Part shown: positions 34,077 to 42,600 of the stretch, piece after piece
How positions within the stretch are numbered: position 1 is the first letter of the stretch
How the letters are laid out: each line of letters begins with the position of its first letter
Source: Lysinibacillus sphaericus
GTDB taxonomy: Bacteria; Bacillota; Bacilli; Bacillales_A; Planococcaceae
Direction: 5' to 3'
Assembly: GCF_002982115.1 (NCBI RefSeq)
Contig: NZ_CP019980.1
Coordinates: forward strand, 3,418,001-3,482,000
Length of the DNA: 64,000 nt
Position numbers and translations under genes: made by a program
Notes under the pieces: generated by a model
Told to the model about the DNA's origin: nothing
The model's input: the letters and a program-made list of their open reading frames with translations, nothing else
The model's database searches: none

Positions 34077-34247
34077 CTACCCCTCCGCCTTTTCTTTTTG
34101 CAATAATAACTGTACAGCTTGTGTGTTGTTATTAACGGCTTCAGTCAATAAAGCTAAGGATTTATCAAATTTCCAAAAGACTAATAGAAATGCCACTATC
34201 GGAAAACCAACGTTGCTAATAAAATTTACTAATAAAGATTGTTCCAT
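34077..34247 (-). CDS. YvrJ-family small membrane protein
   Basis: A 56-residue protein starting MEQSLLVNFISNVGFPIVAF with one membrane helix (VGFPIVAFLLVFWKF) and an amphipathic tail LALLTEAVNNNTQAVQLLLQ. This is the layout of YvrJ and of BhlA/UviB-type holin-like peptides. A strong AAAGGAGG lies upstream. In B. subtilis yvrJ lies beside sigO-rsoA, matching the neighbours here. Expect export- or envelope-related function under the split sigma. Confidence 0.75.
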   Translation of the reverse strand: MEQSLLVNFISNVGFPIVAFLLVFWKFDKSLALLTEAVNNNTQAVQLLLQKEKAEG

Positions 34248-34435
34248 AATAAAACCTCCTTTGTTGTTAAAGGTAATTTAATCTGGATTTTATCAACCTA
34301 ATATTTATAATTGATTTAATTTTCGGGTAAATGTTAATCTATTAAAAAGATGATGTACAATAAAAAAGCTTCTTTCTACTACGCAAAAATTAGATTAATT
34401 ATAAAATTTTAGCGTTTTTTTAAGAGGGGGATTTT

Positions 34436-34900
34436 ATGTGTAAACGACAAGTATTTTTCACAATTAGTATTATGATAATTATTATTGCCGGAATCAGCTT
34501 ATGGATAAACGAGCGAAGGACTGCCGTCCCATCAGTTTATTACGCCACAGATGTCCTAGAAAATGCTAATTTTAATGCAAAAAATCAATTTGTAAACATT
34601 GAAAGTATCATTCTAAGACCTGAAATTAAATTTACTTCTTTGAAAATTCCAGAAGAAACACAGCAGGAGCTTATACAGGCTTTTAAAAATGCAAAATTTA
34701 AAAAAGTAGAACATCTATCCTCAATTCGTTACCGATACAATTACCGTGTCAATATAACTTTGAATACAGGCTATGTGATGTTTATGGATTCAAATACAAA
34801 ATTCTTACAACTGGATGATACGGGAGTGGCCTATATAATCGAAGATGATGATAACCGATTTTTTGATATTTTAGAGAAAGCTACTATTGAAAAAAGTTAA
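34436..34900 (+). CDS. small membrane-anchored protein, paralogue family A
   Basis: Protein of 154 residues with an N-terminal helix (FFTISIMIIIIAGISLWI) and an outside domain ending NYRVNITLNTGYVMFMD and IIEDDDNRFFDILEKA. Weakly related to the 33196 gene and the frameshifted gene at 35906, all within 3 kb. No motif or known family seen. AGAGGGGGATTTT precedes the ATG. Confidence 0.72.
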   Translation: MCKRQVFFTISIMIIIIAGISLWINERRTAVPSVYYATDVLENANFNAKNQFVNIESIILRPEIKFTSLKIPEETQQELIQAFKNAKFKKVEHLSSIRYRYNYRVNITLNTGYVMFMDSNTKFLQLDDTGVAYIIEDDDNRFFDILEKATIEKS

Positions 34901-35081
34901 GTGATATCATCATTGTGTGAGTTATTTATCTTGATCTATACATCATCTTTTTATTTAAATTAAGTATTATCTAAGGATGCATTTTAATAGTATAGAAGGG
35001 CTAACCCTTTCTATACTATTAAAATTTTCTTTTTTAAAACCAACCAACAATCTCTTTTGTCTTACACAATAAAATTAATTC

Positions 35082-35519
35082 TCACATAAGTTTTGTACCA
35101 TCAGGAAGCATTATCCAATTGACATTTACAGCTTTAATATATGCTAGTTCTGATCCTGGTCGCTCCTTATTAACCGTTAAAGTCATATTTACTTGAATTG
35201 CGTTGAAGTTGACCATTGTTCGGTACGACTTTAATAATTGGCGATGCCCTTCTTTTGCATCTGTTATGCCTTGTAATAGTTCAGCAGCATTAAGGCTTCC
35301 AATAAGACTAATGACCCCTAAAGCAACAGATGCAACTGTGCTTACCGCAAATACTAATGGAATAACAGCACCTCCATATGAAGCAAAAGTATTTCGTATA
35401 ATTGAGTCCTGAGTAGTTTTATTATCAAGAATATTTACAAAGTCTTCTTGTGCGTAACACATAGCGTCTAATTGAGATTTTGTAGCAGTAATGATTCTTG
35501 TTGTTGTGTAAAAACCCAT
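35082..35519 (-). CDS. hypothetical protein with hydrophobic centre, family B
   Basis: Protein of 145 residues. A long hydrophobic stretch (GGAVIPLVFAVSTVASVALGVISLIGSL) sits in the middle, which may insert in a membrane. The C-terminal third (LLQGITDAKEGHRQLLKSYRTMVNFNAIQVNMTL) resembles the fragment at 35674-35886 on the other strand. Function unknown; a small secreted toxin or envelope protein is possible. ATG at 35519 is seven bases after AGGAGGA. Confidence 0.65.
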   Translation of the reverse strand: MGFYTTTRIITATKSQLDAMCYAQEDFVNILDNKTTQDSIIRNTFASYGGAVIPLVFAVSTVASVALGVISLIGSLNAAELLQGITDAKEGHRQLLKSYRTMVNFNAIQVNMTLTVNKERPGSELAYIKAVNVNWIMLPDGTKLM

Positions 35520-35673
35520 ATTCATTCCTCCTAATTTGGTTTATTTGTTAGCTAACGCTTTATAAAGGGAATTTTCAACTTAAATTATCAACTACTATTT
35601 AAAATTTAAAATAGAAGTCTCTGCACAACATTCTTGATAATAATTCTGAACACCCCATTCACACCGCAATGCT

Positions 35674-35886
35674 ATGATTCAAGGGCTTAAAGCAGGTAAT
35701 AATGCAGTGCAACGTTTGGAGAGTGATTTAGTAAAGTCGTACCGATATAGTGCAACATTCGATGTTGAGTTAGCCTTTCTAGAAGCTAGTGACTGGGCTA
35801 CGCAAAAGCAACTTTTCAAAGGCGTAACTGCAGTAGGGAAAATCCACGCCTTCTACGATGAAAAAGGGAATCGAATCCCTATATAA
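35674..35886 (+). pseudogene. C-terminal fragment of a family B paralogue
   Basis: Open frame of 70 codons with no ribosome binding site. MIQGLKAGNNAVQRLESDLVKSYRYSATFDVEL parallels LLQGITDAKEGHRQLLKSYRTMVNFNAIQV of the 35082 gene, and VTAVGKIHAF...GNRIPI parallels its last residues. Best read as the 3' end of a truncated relative. It is followed by the palindromic terminator at 35887-35926. Confidence 0.6.
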
Positions 35887-35926
35887 AATAAAGAGGTAGT
35901 CGAATCTATTCGACTACCTCTTTATT
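35887..35926. terminator. bidirectional terminator, 18-bp perfect stem
   Basis: AATAAAGAGGTAGTCGAA pairs with TTCGACTACCTCTTTATT around TCTA. It serves the plus-strand fragment and the minus-strand broken gene, whose restored reading frame ends inside it. Confidence 0.88.
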
Positions 35927-36353
35927 ATTTAAGTAACTTTGTACAAATGAAAAAAATTCAGAACTATCCTCAAGTATGTATTGCTTCATCATCTTAGGAC
36001 GCTCAATAATGCCAATGATGTTTCTTTCATAGTCTACGATTATTGTATAGGATACTTACTTCTGGATTCGCTGAATAAAAGTAAATAAAAGCATCCTCAT
36101 TAAAAGCTGGTCTATTAGGTATTATTTTCTTTTTCATAAAGAGACTCTCTAGTATCGAAATAAAACGTGCTGTTTCCTCTTGATTAAGATAATATGGTTG
36201 TCTCATATCTGAAATTAAAACATTATTGATGCTCGCAATATCCAATGCCGGTACAGCCTCATCAAAAGTAATTAGTGGTCTAGTGGAATACCATATTAGC
36301 CAAATCACAACTACAATCAACAAAAACCATATTTTTTTATTGCGAATATTCAT
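35906..36353 (-). pseudogene. frameshifted membrane-anchored protein, paralogue family A
   Basis: The apparent frame (108 codons, 36353 to 36027) stops early. A tandem duplication of 4 bp (TACT TACT on the plus strand at 36053-36060) shifts the frame. With one copy removed, translation continues PEVSYTIIVDYERNIIGII and ends FFSFVQSYLNNKEVVE at 35906. That tail matches the ends of the two intact paralogues nearby. N-terminal helix IWFLLIVVVIWLIWYS. The gene is broken here unless the duplication is a sequencing error. Confidence 0.75.
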
Positions 36354-36526
36354 CATCCTCCTAACCCATTTTCCTTTTTTAATTATATCTAAACACTAGT
36401 ATTACATTAAAGTAAAATCCGAATCTACACCAACTCCTGGTCTATCAACATATAAAATCCATATCAAAATTGTACGGGGTGTGCTATGGTAAATTATCGA
36501 AACAAATATATCGAAGGTGGAAAAGT

Positions 36527-37531
36527 ATGTTAGAAGTTAGTGAAAGTAAATTAGCCCAATATGTTGTACATTATGTAAGCGATACCCTTGTTTATGGAGA
36601 GGAAGCATTTTCTCAACCTGAAGTTATGCTGGAAGCAGCGTTTACACAATTAGCATTTAACAAACTCGACTTTGAGCAGCAATATGAATTTTTTCATGAA
36701 TCAACTATCAGCTTAAATGAAGTGTATACGTATGTGAAAGCTATTTTTGATGAGGACGCTAGTTTTCTAGAACAATCCAAGCATATCGCTACGCACTTAC
36801 ATAGTGCATCTGGACATCCGAATATTAAAAGTGGCGAGTTGTTTATTGGCTTATTTGACAATTGTTTTCTGTCTACAGAGCCAAAGAAAGTTATTGCCAT
36901 TGTCAAAATTGAAGAAAAAGAAATGTTTTTAGATATAAAAAATGAACAAAATAAAATGACTGTTAATGGCATCGACGGCATTAACGTTAAGAAAATGAAT
37001 AATATGGCTGTTATCGTTGATATGGGAGCTGATGAAGCGCCAGTTGTTTTTATGAAAACGAAGAAAAAGGAAGATGTCGTGTACTGGCAAGAACGTTTTT
37101 TAAAGATTAAAGTAGCTGATGAACATTACCATAAAACAAACTTGGCATTAACAGAATGTAAGAAGTATATTTTGAAAGAAGATTGTTTTACCAATACCGA
37201 GAAGTTAGGCTTGTTAAATAAAACGCTCGATTATTTCCGCAGTGAAGAACAATTTCAAGTCAACGATTATATTGAAACTGTATTCGATGCAGCCGATTCA
37301 ACGCAAAAAGACATTATCGTCAATACAGTCAAGCCCTATGAAACCGTGATTTCCGAAAGTGCCCTTGCTAAAGCTGAAAAAAGTTATAAACGTAAAATTA
37401 AATTGGATTCCGCAATTGAAATTCAAGTGAACGTCCGTGATATCGAGCAACTGGAAGAGCTTATTGAGGTAGGCTTTGATGAGGAAACAAATCGAAAATT
37501 TTATAAAATCTACTTTAATGAAGAAATATAG
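36527..37531 (+). CDS. nucleoid-associated protein (NdpA/YejK-like)
   Basis: Protein of 334 residues of the 37-kDa nucleoid-associated protein family: GELFIGLFDNCFLSTEPKKVIAI, NEQNKMTVNGIDGINVKK and a C-terminal KIYFNEEI. Family members bind double-stranded DNA in the nucleoid. ATG at 36527 follows AAGGTGG; 19 upstream in-frame codons are unlikely to be translated. A 60-bp copy of its interior lies at 31648-31708. Confidence 0.85.
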   Translation: MLEVSESKLAQYVVHYVSDTLVYGEEAFSQPEVMLEAAFTQLAFNKLDFEQQYEFFHESTISLNEVYTYVKAIFDEDASFLEQSKHIATHLHSASGHPNIKSGELFIGLFDNCFLSTEPKKVIAIVKIEEKEMFLDIKNEQNKMTVNGIDGINVKKMNNMAVIVDMGADEAPVVFMKTKKKEDVVYWQERFLKIKVADEHYHKTNLALTECKKYILKEDCFTNTEKLGLLNKTLDYFRSEEQFQVNDYIETVFDAADSTQKDIIVNTVKPYETVISESALAKAEKSYKRKIKLDSAIEIQVNVRDIEQLEELIEVGFDEETNRKFYKIYFNEEI

Positions 37532-37548
37532 TCCTACGTAATAAAAAT

Positions 37549-37582
37549 AGTGTTAGATTGATTACGTTCAATCTAACACTTT
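37549..37582 (+). terminator. terminator of the nucleoid-associated protein gene
   Basis: AGTGTTAGATTGA pairs with TCAATCTAACACT, then TTT. Almost identical in sequence to the hairpin at 61626-61662, 24 kb away; only the loop bases differ. Confidence 0.85.
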
Positions 37583-37628
37583 CGCCTTAAAGATAGGTGA
37601 AATCGCCAGTAAAACCATACCAGCAAAA

Positions 37629-38879
37629 TTATTGCAATGGAATCTTTACTTCAATATCTTCCCCAATCGGGTTATAGTAATAGTTGAAAAATATTTTAGC
37701 TTTACCATTATATTGATCAAAGGACTCTGTTGAATAGAGATACTCATCATCATCTGAAAATGTGCCGCCTTTATATGCTAATGTCGTGCCATCTGCTTTT
37801 AAACCACTTCTATAAAATATATGTCGTATACGACCATCCCAATTTTTTGCAGCCGTTTTTAAACTTTGTTGCTCTACAGAAATATCCCAATCTAAAAAAT
37901 CAGGTTTTGAGAGTACTTCTTGTCTACCAAAATCAACTTCGATAAAGTCCTCCCCCTTTGGAACAGCTTGAACAGCGCCTATCAACACCGTTAATGACTG
38001 TGGATTATCAAAATAATTACTTTGCAAATAGAGCGTATATTTGCCGTCCCGAATATCTCCGTTCATTGAATGACTACTACGAATGCTTTCTCTACGCTCA
38101 CCACTTTCCGTTACGACTGCAATATCATCAAGTGCTAATATTTGCATTGTATTTGCTTTGTCTACTTCAATGTCAAGTGCCAATTTTAGTGGGGTACGGC
38201 GAATTTTTGTAATAGTAAACTTTTGACCTTCGACTTCAACAGTACGATTAGCAATAAAAACTTTTTCCTCCGCGATTTCGTTTTGTAAGGAAAACGGTAT
38301 CGTCATTTCAATTTCCCCTTGATTCTTATCTTTAAAACGAAATACGGCTGTAAAGTCCCGTGAAGTATAGGCCATTGGCTCAGAAAAACTATATTCCACT
38401 GAAGATGAAATAAATGCTTGATTTCCACCACCCATCGTAAATGAACAACCACATTTAATTTCATCGTCTCCTTGGAACAATTGGACTTCCTCCAGATTTA
38501 ATTCAAATGAAGCATCCGCATCATAGTAAAGGACAAAACCTGACTGATCTGCTATCACGCCTTGTAATGTAAGAGATAGACCATCTTTCGTCTGCGTCTT
38601 ATTAATTTCTTCATAATATTTATGCTCCACAATATCTTTTATCCCTTTATCTCTTACTACCGCTGATACAATGGCGTCCAGGCCAGGTATTTTTGCAACA
38701 TAGCTAGCAACAGTTGGCGAAACGCGAATAGAAAGTAATAGACTTAAGCAACACAAAAATACGATTGCTACAGAAGCCATACGCTTCTTTGTTCTTTTTT
38801 CTCGCTGTACTTTGCGCAATACATCCATTCGAATTTGTTGAAGTTGCTCCTTTGGCACATCAATTGGTGGTTTTTTCAT
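37629..38879 (-). CDS. DUF4179 membrane protein, putative anti-sigma factor
   Basis: Protein of 416 residues. A cytosolic N-terminus of about 35 residues, one membrane helix (VAIVFLCCLSLLLSI), then a large outside DUF4179 region (VASYVAKIPGLDAIVSAVVRDKGIKDIV, KTQTKDGLSLTLQGVIAD). Proteins of this kind sit next to ECF sigma factors and hold them at the membrane until an envelope signal arrives. It overlaps the sigma gene by 4 bp. Confidence 0.88.
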   Translation of the reverse strand: MKKPPIDVPKEQLQQIRMDVLRKVQREKRTKKRMASVAIVFLCCLSLLLSIRVSPTVASYVAKIPGLDAIVSAVVRDKGIKDIVEHKYYEEINKTQTKDGLSLTLQGVIADQSGFVLYYDADASFELNLEEVQLFQGDDEIKCGCSFTMGGGNQAFISSSVEYSFSEPMAYTSRDFTAVFRFKDKNQGEIEMTIPFSLQNEIAEEKVFIANRTVEVEGQKFTITKIRRTPLKLALDIEVDKANTMQILALDDIAVVTESGERRESIRSSHSMNGDIRDGKYTLYLQSNYFDNPQSLTVLIGAVQAVPKGEDFIEVDFGRQEVLSKPDFLDWDISVEQQSLKTAAKNWDGRIRHIFYRSGLKADGTTLAYKGGTFSDDDEYLYSTESFDQYNGKAKIFFNYYYNPIGEDIEVKIPLQ

Positions 38880-39376
38880 AGCCAGTCCTCCTTTTCTCTT
38901 GCGAAGTTTCTAAGCTTCTTTAGAATGTGATGAAGTTTAGACTTTACAGTACCTTCTGGAATTTGATTGAGCTCGGCAATTTCCTTGTTTTTAAGCTGTT
39001 GAAAATATTTCATATAGACGATTTGTTGCTCTGACAAGGTTAATTGTGCTAATAATCTCTCAATATCTGAGTAAATGGCCCATTCAAATACATGATATTC
39101 TTCGATCTGAACGGTTTGTTGACGTTTTCGCAAATGGTCTTTACAGCAATTGATTAAGACGCGCACGAGCCATGTTCTGGCATATTCGGGTTGTTGAACG
39201 GTATGCATTTTTTTAAGCGCCTTATAAACTAGCTCTTGCATCACGTCTAAAGCGTCTTGCTCATTTTTCATATATGTAAAGGCCATGCGATATAAAATTT
39301 CTTCGTCCACTTCAATAAGAGAAAGTATCGCTTGATGATCTCCACGTATGGCACGCTTTGTTATTTCGAATTCCAT
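38876..39376 (-). CDS. ECF-type RNA polymerase sigma factor
   Basis: Sigma factor of 166 residues. Region 2: LYRMAFTYMKNEQDALDVMQELVYKAL; region 4: LTLSEQQIVYMKYFQQLKNKEIAELNQIPEGTVKSKLHH. SigV/SigW-like size with no extra domain. It is first in a two-gene operon with the DUF4179 protein. Target promoter unknown; no clear autoregulatory promoter found. Confidence 0.92.
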   Translation of the reverse strand: MEFEITKRAIRGDHQAILSLIEVDEEILYRMAFTYMKNEQDALDVMQELVYKALKKMHTVQQPEYARTWLVRVLINCCKDHLRKRQQTVQIEEYHVFEWAIYSDIERLLAQLTLSEQQIVYMKYFQQLKNKEIAELNQIPEGTVKSKLHHILKKLRNFAREKEDWL

Positions 39377-39446
39377 TCTTTTCGCCTCCTTCCTCCATTA
39401 GACTGTAAAATACTTTATTTCGTTCAAAAATGATTTAATCTAACAA

Positions 39447-39479
39447 AAAAACCTTCAAATTCTTAATGAATCTGAAAGT
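39447..39479 (-). terminator. terminator of the lipoprotein gene
   Basis: ACCTTCAAATTC pairs with GAATCTGAAAGT (two weak pairs) and is followed on the minus strand by seven T residues; it lies just past the stop at 39504. Confidence 0.8.
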
Positions 39480-39503
39480 TTTTGAATGAATATTTAAAAT
39501 TAG

Positions 39504-40415
39504 TTAATCTTGGAAGCTTGTTAAAATGCCATCTTCAAAATAAAGGTATTGACCATTTCCATAAACCCATTGTTCATAAGACCCGTATACTGTTACAGTT
39601 CTATTAATATCAATTGGTTCACCCCATAAAGATGCTTTTACTTCGTCATAGGTCATTCCTAAAGTAGGATTCATCCCTCTAGCAGCTTCAATTTTTTCGT
39701 CTCTTACTCTCGCCTCTTCCTTTCTTATAATCATCGTATTTAAATTTCGCTGATATTCACTTTCAATATAGTTCCAATCGGTTTTCGTTATAGGTCCGAA
39801 TGATAACGGACTTTTATAAGATGTATTCGTTACCCCTGCAATAATTTCATCTTTCATTCTTCCATAATATTCAGGATCAACAGCAAGTGCTAAAGCTCCA
39901 GAAGCCTTGTACGAATTTTGGTCAGTTTGTAAATAAAGAGCATAATTATACATTGCTAAAAATTCATCATTATCATGAAGTCCTTTTTCATTATCATACA
40001 CTTCTTGAACCTTTTGAAAATCCTTGTTTCTAACTGCTTGTTCCATTTCATCTAGCACTAACTCTTTACCTTGTTTCGAAAACTTCTCCATTTTAATCCA
40101 ATTCTCACGACTGACCGCTGACCTAATTCTGTAATACTTCGAACTTATAAAAGTATAATTATTTTCACTTATCAATTGATCCACAAATTTTATACTAAAT
40201 TCATCTACTTTATCAGTTTCCGATTCAGGTAAATCTAAAGTTTCCAATTTCACCAAAAGATCCTCATATTTCTTTTCCTTTAAAAGCGTTTCTAATGCAA
40301 GGATTTCAGATTCTGCCCTTATTTCATTTTCTTCCTTAACAGTTTTTTCACTATTACAACCTGATAATAGTAAACTGAAGCCCAATGCTAATACTAAATG
40401 TTTAATCTTTATCAA
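39504..40415 (-). CDS. lipoprotein with C-terminal SmpA/BamE-like motif
   Basis: Lipoprotein of 303 residues with lipobox LSGC at residues 17-20. A Glu/Lys-rich helical middle is followed by a C-terminal module LGMTYDEVKASLWGEPIDIN...YEQWVYGNGQYLYFEDG, like the small domain found in many Bacillus lipoproteins related to SmpA/OmlA. Function unknown. It stands alone. Confidence 0.8.
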   Translation of the reverse strand: MIKIKHLVLALGFSLLLSGCNSEKTVKEENEIRAESEILALETLLKEKKYEDLLVKLETLDLPESETDKVDEFSIKFVDQLISENNYTFISSKYYRIRSAVSRENWIKMEKFSKQGKELVLDEMEQAVRNKDFQKVQEVYDNEKGLHDNDEFLAMYNYALYLQTDQNSYKASGALALAVDPEYYGRMKDEIIAGVTNTSYKSPLSFGPITKTDWNYIESEYQRNLNTMIIRKEEARVRDEKIEAARGMNPTLGMTYDEVKASLWGEPIDINRTVTVYGSYEQWVYGNGQYLYFEDGILTSFQD

Positions 40416-40579
40416 TCAGTACACTCCCTTACTATGTTCTTTTTATGTATTCATAAATCGCCATTATAAATCTATTTTGGTAATCTATAACAAAGTCTAT
40501 TTTATATTTTCATATAATTACAATCAACCTATTTAGTGATCAATTAAAAGGAAGCTATCCATTCTACCCTATCGATAAA

Positions 40580-40610
40580 CAAAAATGGACCTCACGAAAG
40601 TGAAGCCCAT
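40580..40610 (-). terminator. terminator of the alcohol dehydrogenase-family gene
   Basis: TGGACCTCAC pairs with GTGAAGCCCA (one mismatch) around GAAA, with TTTTTG on the minus strand. Confidence 0.7.
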
Positions 40611-40637
40611 TAATCGACTCATGGCTTAGAAATATAC

Positions 40638-41630
40638 TTAATAGCTTGTTAAAAATACTTTACCGTTCGTCTTTTTAGTAGCTTCAACAGCGTCAATTGC
40701 CTTTGTTAAATCTGATAAGTCATAGGTGGAATCGGCCTGCATCAGGCGCAATTTTTTGTCATTGATGAGCCTAGTCACATGAGTAAACGTTTCTTGCCAT
40801 TTGCTCACGGATACATTTTTATTCCAATTCCTTAAATGAAACATATTCGCATTCAATTGTGCACCATTTACAATATGTGCCCAATTGACTTGAATTCCTG
40901 ATAGTAGACCTATCGTTAAGAAGTGCCCATAAGGATGGACACATGTAGCTAATTCATTGCCATCAGAGCCTCCAATCGAATCAATTGCTGCATTTGCACC
41001 TATTCCATTTGTCAATTCCATAACGGTTTCATAAAGACCACTTCTAGAAGTATCTATTACATCAGAAGCTCCTAGATGAAGTAATTTCTCTGTATGCTTA
41101 TTATTTCTTGTCACGCCAATCAATCGAAAACCTATTATTTTAGAAAATTGAGCAAAAATGTGTCCAATAGCTGAACCACAAGCATTCACCAATAAAACAT
41201 CATTTGCTTTTAATTTTAAAACTTCTGTACAAACTACCCACGCAGTAACTGGATTGATATACATTTGAGCAGCTGTAAAATCATCTATTAAATCAGGTAC
41301 AGGAACGCTAAATTCTGCTGATGTTTTAACAAATTCTTGCCATGTTCCTTCTCCACGTAAAGGTAACACACGTTTACCAATAAGATTCTTCGAAACAGAA
41401 GAACCTACATTCTCAACAATTCCAACTCCTTCATAACCTGGAATGTTGGGCAATGCTATACGATGAGCATACGATCCTCTAATAGGAATTAAATCAGAGG
41501 GATTAATTGGTCTTACTAGCATTCTTACGAGCACTTCATTATCCTTAGGTGGTTCAATCGTTTTATACTCGAGTTTTAATACCTCTTTAGGGCTACCAAA
41601 TTCATTGAAATGAATATATTTCGCATCCAT
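40638..41630 (-). CDS. zinc-free alcohol dehydrogenase-like oxidoreductase (2-enoyl thioester reductase type)
   Basis: Medium-chain dehydrogenase/reductase of 330 residues. It opens with FGSPKEVLKLEYKTI and has VRPINPSDLIPIRGSY, GYEGVGIVE, VNACGSAIGHIFAQFSK (nucleotide site) and a central GATDVIDTSRS-like block. The absence of the structural-zinc cysteine cluster and the ETR-like N-terminus suggest a quinone or enoyl-thioester reductase. ATG at 41630 follows AAGGAG; 40 upstream codons are probably not translated. Confidence 0.88.
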   Translation of the reverse strand: MDAKYIHFNEFGSPKEVLKLEYKTIEPPKDNEVLVRMLVRPINPSDLIPIRGSYAHRIALPNIPGYEGVGIVENVGSSVSKNLIGKRVLPLRGEGTWQEFVKTSAEFSVPVPDLIDDFTAAQMYINPVTAWVVCTEVLKLKANDVLLVNACGSAIGHIFAQFSKIIGFRLIGVTRNNKHTEKLLHLGASDVIDTSRSGLYETVMELTNGIGANAAIDSIGGSDGNELATCVHPYGHFLTIGLLSGIQVNWAHIVNGAQLNANMFHLRNWNKNVSVSKWQETFTHVTRLINDKKLRLMQADSTYDLSDLTKAIDAVEATKKTNGKVFLTSY

Positions 41631-41722
41631 CTTATCATGCTCCTTATTAGTACTAGAGTAATTGAAGTATAGCATTATATGATGTATTACTTCGTCAACA
41701 GTATATTGATTTTCATCACAGA

Positions 41723-41731
41723 TGGTATAAT
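41723..41731 (+). promoter_or_regulatory. extended -10 promoter for the isochorismatase-family gene
   Basis: TGGTATAAT fits the TGnTATAAT extended -10 consensus. No good -35 is seen. About 40 bp downstream an AGGAGG site precedes a tiny ORF (ATG at 41775, 11 codons), then the main gene at 41872. Confidence 0.5.
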
Positions 41732-41773
41732 TTAACTGACTAGTAGTCATATTTTGTTTAGGAGGTTGATAGG

Positions 41774-41824
41774 ATGATAAACAAACGAAATGGGCACTTA
41801 AAAAACTAGGGGATTACGACTAAG
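41774..41824 (+). pseudogene. short coding remnant or leader ORF
   Basis: Two readings overlap. A strong AGGAGG is followed by an ATG-started 11-codon ORF (MINKRNGHLKN). In another frame the sequence reads DDKQTKWALKKLGDYD and a stop, like a protein C-terminus. Either a leader peptide or a scar of a lost gene. Confidence 0.3.
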
Positions 41825-41871
41825 TAACCAATCTTTTAGCGTCTCCCCACATTTTGAAAGGGGAAAATTAT

Positions 41872-42435
41872 TTGAAGCAACTATTATTAATCATCGACGC
41901 ACAACAAGCATTGATTGATGGAAATCAAGAAACAGGTCAAATTTTCAGTAAAGAGAAGCTTATTATTACTATTAATAAAGTAATTAACAAAGCAATAGCA
42001 GCAACAGTTCCAGTTATTTTTGTGAGGGATCTTGATGTAGCTGAAGGACAGGGAGATGGATTTCAAATTCACAATGAAATTACTGTACCTACTGAAGCAA
42101 AGATCTTTGATAAATCTGCAACAAATTCTTTTTATGGGACAGGACTGCTTGAACATTTAACAACACAGCATATTGAACATATTGTTATGATGGGCTGTGA
42201 AACACAGCACTGTATAGATAGTGCTGTTAGAACAGCAACAATCAGTGGTTTCGATGTAACGTTAGTCGAGGATGGGCATTCAACATTGGGCAATGCTGTT
42301 TTAAGTTCCGAACAAATTATACAGCATCATAATACTACCCTGCACGGTCATTATAATGTTGACCACTTTTCTATTGTTAGAAATTCCGAGGAAGATTTAT
42401 TTCGTCCCACTCATAATTCTTATCGGGATAGTTAA
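41872..42435 (+). CDS. isochorismatase-family cysteine hydrolase
   Basis: Hydrolase of 187 residues. Catalytic Asp in LLLIIDAQQAL and catalytic Cys in VMMGCETQHCIDSAVRTA; VTLVEDGHST follows, as in nicotinamidase- and isochorismatase-like enzymes. The substrate is unknown. I favour TTG at 41872, eight bases after AAAGGGG, over the ATG at 41854 that contains that site. Confidence 0.9.
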   Translation: MKQLLLIIDAQQALIDGNQETGQIFSKEKLIITINKVINKAIAATVPVIFVRDLDVAEGQGDGFQIHNEITVPTEAKIFDKSATNSFYGTGLLEHLTTQHIEHIVMMGCETQHCIDSAVRTATISGFDVTLVEDGHSTLGNAVLSSEQIIQHHNTTLHGHYNVDHFSIVRNSEEDLFRPTHNSYRDS

Positions 42436-42473
42436 AATTAGTCATTCAATGAAGAGAGCCGGCAATATAGCAC

Positions 42474-42507
42474 AAAGGACTTGCATGTATTTATGCGCAA
42501 GTCCTTT
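42474..42507 (+). terminator. hairpin after the isochorismatase-family gene
   Basis: AAAGGACTTGC pairs with GCAAGTCCTTT around a 12-base loop. The T-run is weak, so termination strength is uncertain. Confidence 0.6.
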
Positions 42508-42600
42508 ATGTGGTATGTTATTTCGACTGTTGGAAAGTCAACTTTTATTGTCATTCGTGCACACAGCCGCCATTTCAGAACTTTATAGTACAAACGTTTT

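Noticed and set aside
34077-34247. Phage holin
   Set aside because: BhlA/UviB holins look similar, but the neighbouring sigma-like and RsoA-like genes and lack of phage genes favour YvrJ.
34072-34281. Plus-strand 69-codon ORF
   Set aside because: It is the antisense of the YvrJ-like gene, which has a strong ribosome binding site and a clear family pattern on the minus strand.
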